Part shown: positions 1 to 5,257 of the stretch, piece after piece
How positions within the stretch are numbered: the first letter of the stretch is position 1
How the letters are laid out: each line of letters begins with the position of its first letter
Assembly (NCBI GenBank): GCA_022837505.1
Contig: JALHFZ010000075.1
Span: forward strand, 1-8,437
Direction: 5' to 3'
From: Synergistaceae bacterium
Lineage (GTDB): Bacteria > Synergistota > Synergistia > Synergistales > Aminobacteriaceae
Length of the DNA stretch: 8,437 nt
Translations under genes and position numbers: made by a program
Notes under the pieces: model-generated
The model's database searches: none
What the model was told of the DNA's origin: nothing
What the model saw: only the letters and a program-made list of their open reading frames with translations

Positions 1-1
1 C

Positions 2-151
2 TGCACAGAGCTTCCCCTGGCCTACGATGCCTCCGGCCTGCCGGGGGAAAAAACAGTATCAAGCCTTCAGGCCCTCTGCGATGCCTGTCTGCGGGAGCTC
101 TACCCCCCGGAAAGGGATGTACAAAAATCGGCCGAGGAGAGCGAATCTTGA
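2..151 (+). CDS. C-terminal end of an unrecognised protein (partial)
   Basis: An open frame enters from the left edge and ends at TGA 149-151, giving 49 residues. The codons resemble those of the later genes (many GCC, CTC, CTG, GAG). The visible tail contains CDACLRELYPP and then a charged end rich in E, S and K. There is no membrane segment and no motif that I can assign to a family, so no function is proposed. Its stop codon overlaps the -35 box of the promoter for the next genes, which suggests that this gene ends its own transcription unit here or is partly co-transcribed with them. No hairpin terminator is seen directly after it. That it is coding is likely from the frame and codon use. 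Its identity is unknown. Confidence 0.6.
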   Translation, partial: CTELPLAYDASGLPGEKTVSSLQALCDACLRELYPPERDVQKSAEESES

Positions 152-176
152 CGCAAGGAATACGTAGTGTTATGAT
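148..176 (+). promoter_or_regulatory. Sigma-70-type promoter for the small membrane-protein operon
   Basis: TTGACG at 148-153 and TATGAT at 171-176 are separated by exactly 17 bases, each one mismatch from consensus. Transcription would start near 183 and leave a leader of about 110 bases before the first gene at 295. The -35 box overlaps the stop codon of the upstream gene. A second TATAAT lies at 206-211, but its only upstream partner, TTGAAT at 186-191, is 14 bases away, which is short. Confidence 0.6.
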
Positions 177-206
177 ATGACCAAGTTGAATTTTAGCTCA
201 TATCGT
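172..206. repeat. Imperfect inverted repeat in the leader/promoter region
   Basis: ATGATATGA at 172-180 and TCATATCGT at 198-206 are inverted copies with one mismatch (a T-G pair in RNA), separated by 17 bases. The left arm overlaps the -10 box of the proposed promoter and the right arm touches the second TATAAT. It could be an operator for a dimeric regulator or a weak hairpin at the very start of the transcript. Neither role can be shown from sequence alone. Confidence 0.35.
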
Positions 207-294
207 ATAATTGACACGGAAATATAAAAGCAAACTTCAACGTAAAACTCCAACGACCCGGCCGCAGTAGCTTGACACGAAAGGGTGAATTATC

Positions 295-459
295 ATGATA
301 CGCTGGGCAGCGACATTTCTAATCATCGGGCTCATAGCCGCAGTTCTCGGCTTCACCGGCATCGCCGGAACATCCGTCCATATTGCCTGGATACTCTTTG
401 TCGTCGGACTGGTCCTAGCGATCCTGCTCTTCGTCTTCGGCCGAAGGCCCCGGATATAG
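295..459 (+). CDS. DUF1328 (YtjA/UPF0391) small membrane protein
   Basis: This 54-residue protein is almost entirely hydrophobic. It starts MIRWAATFLIIGLIAAVLGF, continues with TGIAG, and has a second helix at about residues 29-49 ending in FGRRPRI. The order RWA, hydrophobic helix, GFTGIAG, second helix is the pattern of the DUF1328 family, whose members are usually 50-60 residues long, so it is full length. AAGGGTG at 281-287 is the ribosome binding site. The family's biochemical role is not known; E. coli YtjA is a small inner-membrane protein. The next gene follows after 33 bases and the four small genes appear to share one promoter and one terminator. Family call strong; function unknown. 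Confidence 0.85.
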   Translation: MIRWAATFLIIGLIAAVLGFTGIAGTSVHIAWILFVVGLVLAILLFVFGRRPRI

Positions 460-492
460 CAATAACACTGAAAAAACAAGGAGGAGAACACC

Positions 493-807
493 ATGGCAGA
501 ACGCAATCTTCAGAAAGAAATTGATGATCTGAAAGCAAACTTCGCACAACTCCAGAAGGATTGGGAAAAAATGGCTTCCACAGGTGAATCCATGGCAGGG
601 GATGTTTTAAGCACAGCCAAGAAGAGATTTGATGAAGAGGCCCAGAAACTCATGGACAATCTTCAGAAGGCCGCAGAGAACATTCAGGACCATGGAAAGA
701 AGATGTACAGCCAGGTAGAGCGCCAGGTAGAGGAAAAACCCATCGCGTCCCTGATGACCACTCTGGGCGTCGGATTCATCATCGGGTGGCTCGTCAGTAA
801 AAAGTAA
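493..807 (+). CDS. DUF883 family protein (ElaB/YqjD-like), C-terminal membrane anchor
   Basis: The protein has 104 residues. Residues 1-80 are hydrophilic and helix-forming (NLQKEIDDLKANFAQLQKDW and following), with regular spacing of L, K and E that suggests a coiled coil or amphipathic helix. After EEKPIASL comes a single hydrophobic segment, about residues 83-101, with glycines in TLGVGFIIGW, and the chain ends SKK. This layout matches the DUF883 family, in which E. coli YqjD and ElaB are inner-membrane proteins made in stationary phase that bind ribosomes. AAGGAGGAG at 478-486 is a near-ideal ribosome binding site for the ATG at 493. Ribosome binding here is inference from E. coli; the family and topology are well supported. 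Confidence 0.85.
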   Translation: MAERNLQKEIDDLKANFAQLQKDWEKMASTGESMAGDVLSTAKKRFDEEAQKLMDNLQKAAENIQDHGKKMYSQVERQVEEKPIASLMTTLGVGFIIGWLVSKK

Positions 808-815
808 GGGCCGTC

Positions 816-1094
816 ATGTTGACTCCCCTGTCCGATTTCGCAATCGCCCTCGTTGAACTTATTGAGGCCGAGGTGCGCGCAGCCCGGAAGGGCGTTGTCA
901 AACTGGGAGTCGCTGTTGTGCTGGTGATTCTGGCCGGCATTCTGTTTCTCGCGGCATTGACGCTCTTTCTGAATGTACTTTATCTGTGGCTGCTGGGCGT
1001 CATGACGCAGATCTCCGCCCTCTTCCTCTGCGGAATCGTCACCCTGGCCCTTGCGGGAGGTATCCTATGGTTCGTCCGTCGGAAGATATGCTGA
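816..1094 (+). CDS. YqjE-like protein of the phage-holin superfamily
   Basis: This 92-residue protein has two predicted membrane helices, about residues 28-56 and 62-87, after an amphipathic start containing LVELIEAEVRAARKG, and ends with the positive tail VRRKIC. The pattern of an acidic or basic amphipathic helix followed by a helical hairpin is that of the YqjE / phage-holin (Holin_3-like) superfamily. Despite the name, chromosomal members next to DUF883 genes are not lysis proteins; their role is unknown. It begins 8 bases after the DUF883 gene, with AAGGG at 806-810 as ribosome binding site, and its end overlaps the next start by 7 bases, so the set is probably translated together. The same gene pair (yqjD-yqjE) is adjacent in E. 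coli. Confidence 0.75.
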   Translation: MLTPLSDFAIALVELIEAEVRAARKGVVKLGVAVVLVILAGILFLAALTLFLNVLYLWLLGVMTQISALFLCGIVTLALAGGILWFVRRKIC

Positions 1095-1300
1095 CCGTCG
1101 AAGCGGCGAAGGAAAAACTGAGACGATCCACCGCTTTTCCTCAGCTTCCCCCACCAATGCTCCACTGCAGGAGGATTCTCCGGCAAAAACCGGTTGCCGT
1201 GCTTCTGGGCTGCCTCTTCATGGGAGTACTAGCGGGAGCAGCGTCGAAACGAGCTCAAAATCTCTTCTTCAGGCTGCTCGAAAGAGTGATAGAGTCCTGA
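1088..1300 (+). CDS. Small single-helix membrane protein, fourth gene of the operon
   Basis: From ATG 1088 the protein has 70 residues: a charged start (VEAAKEKLRR), a proline-rich stretch (PQLPPP at 18-23), a basic patch, one hydrophobic helix at about 35-53 (PVAVLLGCLFMGVLAGAA), and an amphipathic tail ending ERVIES. The frame is open further upstream to an ATG at 986, but that start lies deep inside the preceding gene; 1088 gives the 7-base overlap typical of coupled genes, with GGAAG just ahead. The helix region has the pattern KP-V-A-x-L then spaced glycines and S-K, much like the end of the DUF883 protein in this operon. By position it corresponds to yqjK of E. coli, but I do not see clear similarity. 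Function unknown. Confidence 0.6.
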   Translation: MLTVEAAKEKLRRSTAFPQLPPPMLHCRRILRQKPVAVLLGCLFMGVLAGAASKRAQNLFFRLLERVIES

Positions 1301-1350
1301 GCAGGACCGTTCTTTAGAAAGCTACGGCTGAAGGACATCAAAAAATATAA

Positions 1351-1393
1351 AAAAAAGACAACAGGAAAGAATTTCTTTCCTGTTGTCTTTTTT
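1351..1393. terminator. Bidirectional intrinsic terminator
   Basis: Bases 1351-1369 and 1375-1393 are perfect 19-bp inverted copies around a 5-base loop (AATTT, which can add one more pair). On the + strand the stem ends in a T run continuing to TTTGTCTTTT; on the minus strand the A-rich 1339-1356 becomes a T tract. It can therefore stop the small membrane-protein operon from the left and the metallophosphoesterase gene, now only a remnant, from the right. Confidence 0.92.
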
Positions 1394-1409
1394 GTCTTTT
1401 CTGGAGATA

Positions 1410-1568
1410 TCACTCCCGGACGATATCGATAACCGTCAGCTCCGGAGGGGTGAGAAACCGGATGGGAGGGCCCCAGGTCCCCGCTCCCTGGTTGACGGAA
1501 ATCTTCCTCATCCGACGGATGGTGGGTACGATTTCTCCTCTCTTTTCAACGAACGGCACATAGATTTT
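1410..1568 (-). pseudogene. C-terminal remnant of a calcineurin-like metallophosphoesterase
   Basis: Read on the minus strand, the frame gives 52 residues ending at the stop codon complementary to 1410-1412. The tail contains SVNQGAGTWGPPIRF followed by TPPELTVIDI, the typical C-terminal signature (G-x-GTxGPPxR then PPEhTxI) of YkuE/YaeI-type metallophosphoesterases, which bind two metal ions and cleave phosphoesters. All metal-binding motifs (D-x-H, GD, GNH, GHTHGG) would lie upstream, but the frame meets a stop codon complementary to 1569-1571, and the DNA beyond is the start of the glycan operon. About 50 of a usual 250-370 codons remain, so it cannot be an active enzyme. A GTG at the Tyr-Val position could start a short peptide, but no ribosome binding site supports it. 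The family call rests on the tail motif alone. Confidence 0.75.
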
Positions 1569-1590
1569 TTATCAGTGTATAATCTATACT
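1555..1590 (+). promoter_or_regulatory. Candidate promoter of the glycan operon
   Basis: A perfect TATAAT is at 1578-1583, with an overlapping alternative TATACT at 1585-1590, in an AT-rich patch (about 1561-1605) unlike the GC-rich surroundings. The hexamer 17 bases upstream, GGCACA at 1555-1560, is a poor -35 box, so the promoter may need an activator or be weak. Transcription would start near 1590, giving a leader of about 28 bases to the ATG at 1618. This is the only plausible promoter seen before the six-gene operon. Confidence 0.45.
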
Positions 1591-1607
1591 ATCTTTCCTC
1601 ACATTAT

Positions 1608-1612
1608 GGGAG
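1608..1612 (+). promoter_or_regulatory. Ribosome binding site that fixes the start of the initiating transferase
   Basis: GGGAG ends 5 bases before ATG 1618. An in-frame ATG at 1606 overlaps this site and has no ribosome binding site of its own, so 1618 is preferred. The choice changes the protein by only four residues. Confidence 0.6.
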
Positions 1613-1617
1613 CCTAT

Positions 1618-2910
1618 ATGTCGACTGTCCTGCTCAATCTTCGCAAAGGCAAGTTCCTCCTGTTTTTTCTCGATCTCGCCATCATCTTCCGGGGGCTACT
1701 TTTTTTCACCCCCGTCTCTTCCTTTTTCGTGGCACTTCTCACGGGAATCAGCCTGACCGCCCTCTACTCCTTCCGCTGCTTCGACTTCACCGACCACACC
1801 GGCCCTTCCTCCATGGCTGCCGCATGCGTCGGGGCTCTGCTGCTCTCCCTTTTCGGATCCTTTTTCCTCTCCTATTTTTTCAATGAACCCCTGGGCGGAA
1901 GAGCTATCGTCCTCACATTCCTGTTTTTTCTGCTTCTTTTCCCCCTCCTTCACAGCGTCTTTCTCCTTCTTCTCCTCCGCTTTCTCCCGGCGGAGCACCT
2001 CCTTATTCTGGGCAATACCCACTGGGAACCTCTTTTCAGGGAAATAGCGGAGGTAACGAGGGGTAAAATTTGCGCCGCCGCTTTTGTCCCCCCCCACGGA
2101 GAGTCCCTCGATGAAGGGCTGCGCCTCCACCCCTTCGTCTCCGGTCTTGTGCTCACCGAGCCTGGATTTCCGGAAAACCCTCCCCTCGCCGGGGTTCTGG
2201 AAGACCTTATGAAAAGGGGTTTCCAGGTGAAATATCTCTGCGAAACGGCGGAATTTTCCCTTCGCCGCATTCCCCTTTCCGTTCTGCAGTCTTTCGGCCC
2301 CTATTACGACATCACCCTGCGAACTCGCTCTCCCCGGGCCTACTCCCGGGCGATGGACATTCTTCTCTCCCTTTTTCTTCTTCTTCTCTTTTCCCCGGTC
2401 ATGCTCATCATGGCGGTGAGCATCGCCCTTTCAACGGGCTTCCCCGTGCTTTACAGCCAGCCCCGGACCGGGAGGAACGGCTCCGTCTTCACCCTCCGAA
2501 AATTCCGCACCATGACGCCGTCCGACGAAGATGCAGCTTCCTTCGCCGGGGACAATCTCCATCGGATCACCCCCGTGGGAAGATTCTTCCGGAAGACCCG
2601 TCTCGACGAACTGCCCCAACTCTGGAACGTGCTGAAGGGGGATATGAGCCTTATCGGCCCGCGGCCGGAGCAGGTTGAATTCGACCGCAGGTACGAGCGG
2701 GAGATCCCATTCTACTCCCTGAGATCCCGCCTTCGGCCGGGAATCACTGGATGGGCGCAGATCAACGACGCCTATGCCTCCAACAGAGAGGAAACGATCC
2801 GGAAGCTCGAATACGATCTTTTCTACGTGAAGAACGCCTCTCCCCTGCTGGACCTGGAGATCGTCCTCAAGACCGGGCAGATCATGCTCGGCATGAGGGG
2901 GAGCAAATAG
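1618..2910 (+). CDS. Polyprenyl-phosphate sugar-1-phosphate transferase (initiating glycosyltransferase)
   Basis: This 430-residue membrane enzyme of the WbaP/exopolysaccharide polyprenyl glycosylphosphotransferase type moves a sugar 1-phosphate from a nucleotide sugar to undecaprenyl phosphate, the first step of a lipid-linked glycan. Residues 13-122 hold about four membrane helices. Residues 127-240 form a soluble domain starting with LLILG, as in the CoA-binding-like domain of the family. The catalytic domain (about 246-430) begins with a hydrophobic helix broken at S259-P260, the re-entrant helix seen in PglC. It then carries KFRTM (295-299), LDELPQLWNVLKGDMSLIGP with the catalytic Asp-Glu pair at 330-331, GPRPE (347-351) and RPGITGWAQI (373-382). 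All catalytic signatures are intact. The sugar cannot be told from sequence; glucose or galactose phosphate is common. It is the first gene of the operon. A run of eight C lies at 2088-2095. Confidence 0.92.
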   Translation: MSTVLLNLRKGKFLLFFLDLAIIFRGLLFFTPVSSFFVALLTGISLTALYSFRCFDFTDHTGPSSMAAACVGALLLSLFGSFFLSYFFNEPLGGRAIVLTFLFFLLLFPLLHSVFLLLLLRFLPAEHLLILGNTHWEPLFREIAEVTRGKICAAAFVPPHGESLDEGLRLHPFVSGLVLTEPGFPENPPLAGVLEDLMKRGFQVKYLCETAEFSLRRIPLSVLQSFGPYYDITLRTRSPRAYSRAMDILLSLFLLLLFSPVMLIMAVSIALSTGFPVLYSQPRTGRNGSVFTLRKFRTMTPSDEDAASFAGDNLHRITPVGRFFRKTRLDELPQLWNVLKGDMSLIGPRPEQVEFDRRYEREIPFYSLRSRLRPGITGWAQINDAYASNREETIRKLEYDLFYVKNASPLLDLEIVLKTGQIMLGMRGSK

Positions 2911-2911
2911 A

Positions 2912-4087
2912 ATGCCTCCCCCGGCCAGCCTTCTCGTCAACGGAACAGCTCTTCTTTCCCCCCAGACCGGCATCGGCAGGTACACCCGGGAGATCTGCAG
3001 CCATCTTGCCGCTGGAGAGAGGAAATGGAACTCCACCTATTATTACGGTTATTTCAGCAAAACTCTTTATAATTCCGGCCGGGGAACATCCGGAGAAGAG
3101 ACTGCTCCCTTTTTCTTCCCCGCACAGCTTCTGAAAAAAATCCCTTTTCTGAAATGCTGCCTGCGCCGGGGCCTCACCCTGGCGGCGACAGTTTCCCGGC
3201 GGAAATTCGACCTCTACTGGGAACCCGCAATAGTCCCCCTTGCCCCCCTGGTGAAGAGAGGGCGAATCACCGTGGCAACCATGCACGACTTTTCCTGGCT
3301 CCATCACCCCGAGTGGCACCCCGCGGAGAGAGTGGAGGGGATGACCCGCAATTTCGAAGAAAACCTCGGGAAAATCGACGCCGTCATCACCGACTCAGAT
3401 TTTGTCCGGGAGGAAGCCCTTTCCATCCTTCCTCTGCCTCCGGAAAAAATCCGTTCCATCCACTGCGGAGTGGATCACTCCTTCTTTTTCCCCCGCTCTT
3501 CAGCCCTGGTGGAAGAAACCCTCCGCTCCCTCTCCCTTCCCGAACGGTATATTCTTCAGACGGGCACTTTCGAGCCCAGAAAAAATATCCTGCGGACGAT
3601 CAGGGGGTGGGCAGGGCTTCCGGAGAAAATGCGGAGGGAGTTCCCCCTGCTTCTCGCGGGGGCGGAGGGATGGAAAAACCGGGAGATTGAAAGAGAGGTC
3701 GCCGCCACCCCCGGCGTGATCTCCCTGGGCCGCGTCAGTGAGGAAATCCTGGCCGTCCTCTACTCGGGCGCCTCCCTTTTCGTCTACCCCTCCCTCTATG
3801 AGGGGTTCGGCCTTCCTCTCCTGGAAGCGATGGCCTGCGGTGCTCCCGTTCTGGCATCCAGGGCTTCAAGCCTTCCCGAGGTCTGCGGCGACGGGGCACG
3901 CCTCTTCGACCCTCAGAGCATGGAAGAGTTGACCTCATCGATGGAGGAACTACTGAATGATGAAAAACTGCGCCACTCCCTTTCTTGCCGGGGGCTGAGC
4001 CGGGCCGCCGGATTTTCCTGGAGGAAGTCTGCGGAGGAGCACAGCTCCTTCTTTGCATCCCTCCTCGAAGAGAGGAACTGCCGATGA
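2912..4087 (+). CDS. GT4 family glycosyltransferase (MtfB/WbaZ-like)
   Basis: This 391-residue cytosolic GT-B enzyme should add a sugar from a nucleotide donor to the growing lipid-linked glycan. The N-terminal acceptor domain shows TGIGRYTREI (19-28) and MHDFSWLHHPEWHP from residue 124, both typical of the mannosyltransferase-like GT4 branch (cd03809 type). The C-terminal donor domain shows TGTFEPRKN (217-225) and the E-x7-E motif EGFGLPLLE (E297 and E305) followed by AMACGAPVLAS and SLPEVCGDGA. No membrane segment is seen. The start lies 2 bases after the preceding stop codon, with a GGGGGAG ribosome binding site at about 2896-2902 inside the end of the upstream gene, so translation is probably coupled. 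The donor sugar is unknown; mannose is only a family tendency. Confidence 0.9.
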   Translation: MPPPASLLVNGTALLSPQTGIGRYTREICSHLAAGERKWNSTYYYGYFSKTLYNSGRGTSGEETAPFFFPAQLLKKIPFLKCCLRRGLTLAATVSRRKFDLYWEPAIVPLAPLVKRGRITVATMHDFSWLHHPEWHPAERVEGMTRNFEENLGKIDAVITDSDFVREEALSILPLPPEKIRSIHCGVDHSFFFPRSSALVEETLRSLSLPERYILQTGTFEPRKNILRTIRGWAGLPEKMRREFPLLLAGAEGWKNREIEREVAATPGVISLGRVSEEILAVLYSGASLFVYPSLYEGFGLPLLEAMACGAPVLASRASSLPEVCGDGARLFDPQSMEELTSSMEELLNDEKLRHSLSCRGLSRAAGFSWRKSAEEHSSFFASLLEERNCR

Positions 4088-5217
4088 ATGGTCTTCCCCG
4101 ATCCATCCTGCTTCTCAACAAGGAATATGCCCCCCATATCGGGGGGATAGAGACCGTGGTCAGGCAGCTGGCTGAACATTGGGCCCGGCAGGGGGTTCAG
4201 ACCAGAGTGCTCTGCACGGGAGCCCGTTTTTCTGAGGAGACTATCGGCGGAGTGAAGGTGGTCCGGGCACCGGTGAATTGCCGGGTCGGAAGCGCCCGGC
4301 TCTCTTTTTCCTTTCTGAAGCTTTTCTCCTCCCTCGCAGGGGAGGCGGATGTACTTCATTTTCATTATCCGAACCCCATCGGCGAAATTGCCCTTCTGGC
4401 GTCCCGTCTCCCCCCGAAAAGGGGGCGGAAAATCCTGTGTACCTACCACTCCGACGCGGCCCGGCCGGCATGGCTTGTCCCAGGGTACAACAGGCTCAGC
4501 CGGGCCTTTCTGAAGAGATGCGGCTCCATCGTCTGCGCGAGCCCGGAATATCTCGAAAGCTCTCCCAACCTCGTCCATTTCCGAAGCAAAACGGCAGTCA
4601 TACCCTACGGAATCTCCCGGAAGAGGATGCAGAACCTCAGCGAAGAAACTCTGGCCCGGGCCGAGGCCCTCGCCGCCCCTCTCCCCCGCCCCCGGCTCCT
4701 CTTCGCCGGACGGTTCGCCTACTACAAAGGCCTTTCTCATCTTCTCGACGCCATGCCCCTCCTGCCGGAATGCAGCCTGCTCATGGTGGGAGAGGGCTCG
4801 GAGGAGGATGCCCTGAGAGGAAAAATCGAAGATCTCGGCCTTTCCTCCCGTGTCAGAATGATCCCCCCTCTTGACGACGAACTCTATCCGGCTGTATTCC
4901 GTGCAGCCGATGTGTTCGTCCTTCCCTCCACCCATCGGACGGAGGCCTTCGGCATCGTGGGCATCGAGGCGATGATGGGGGGACTTCCTCTTGTTACCAC
5001 AAGCCTCGGAACGGGTACGACCTTTTATAATCTCGACGGAGTCACGGGGAGAGTCGCCCGCCCGGCGGACCCTGCCGGCCTCGCCGAATGCGTGAAGTGG
5101 GTGCTTGAGGATAGCACTCGACATGACCTGCTCGGAAAGAAGGCCGCTACCCGGGCGGAGACTTTTTTTTCAGAGGAGCGCATGCTGCAGGAGTATTGGA
5201 AGCTCTATACTTCATGA
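4084..5217 (+). CDS. GT4 family glycosyltransferase, second in the operon
   Basis: This 377-residue GT-B enzyme is distinct from its neighbour. The N-terminal domain has PHIGGIETVVRQLAEHW (17-33), a typical acceptor loop of GT4 proteins, and HFHYPNPIGE. The donor domain has IPYGI, GRFAYYKGL (209-217) with the conserved Arg and Lys that bind donor phosphates, and the E-x7-E motif EAFGIVGIE (E287 and E295), followed by EAMMGGLPLV and LDGVTGRV. The TEAFGIV and LDGVTG pattern is common among rhamnosyl- and mannosyl-transferases of surface polysaccharides. ATG 4084 overlaps the preceding TGA as ATGA, with GAGAGGA at about 4069-4075 as ribosome binding site; the frame is open about 100 bases further upstream, but no better start is seen. 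The sugar is not determined. Confidence 0.9.
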   Translation: MNGLPRSILLLNKEYAPHIGGIETVVRQLAEHWARQGVQTRVLCTGARFSEETIGGVKVVRAPVNCRVGSARLSFSFLKLFSSLAGEADVLHFHYPNPIGEIALLASRLPPKRGRKILCTYHSDAARPAWLVPGYNRLSRAFLKRCGSIVCASPEYLESSPNLVHFRSKTAVIPYGISRKRMQNLSEETLARAEALAAPLPRPRLLFAGRFAYYKGLSHLLDAMPLLPECSLLMVGEGSEEDALRGKIEDLGLSSRVRMIPPLDDELYPAVFRAADVFVLPSTHRTEAFGIVGIEAMMGGLPLVTTSLGTGTTFYNLDGVTGRVARPADPAGLAECVKWVLEDSTRHDLLGKKAATRAETFFSEERMLQEYWKLYTS

Positions 5218-5257
5218 TAGATTCTTCTATGGACATAACCGGAAAGGGAGAAAGGGC

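Noticed and set aside
272..300. TTGACA at 272-277 as a -35 box
   Set aside because: The hexamer 17 bases downstream overlaps the start codon of the DUF1328 gene and would give a transcript without its ribosome binding site.
986..1087. Longer N-terminus for the fourth small gene
   Set aside because: It would overlap the preceding gene by more than 100 bases, and the extra residues have no family support; ATG 1088 fits the coupled spacing.
816..1094. Prophage lysis holin
   Set aside because: No endolysin, spanin or other phage gene nearby; DUF883 neighbours point to the chromosomal YqjE-like branch.
1383..1886. Plus-strand open frame across the terminator, remnant and start of the glycan operon
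   Set aside because: It begins within the terminator hairpin, crosses the promoter patch and overlaps the real gene in another frame; no motif or ribosome binding site.
1696..2130. Minus-strand frame rich in K and E
   Set aside because: It is the antisense of the pyrimidine-rich, membrane-spanning part of the initiating transferase, which explains its low complexity.
3913..5124. A 400-residue open frame on the minus strand
   Set aside because: It lies opposite two well-supported GT4 genes, has no recognisable motif and a composition rich in G, R, E and P. Long antisense frames are expected in GC-rich coding DNA.
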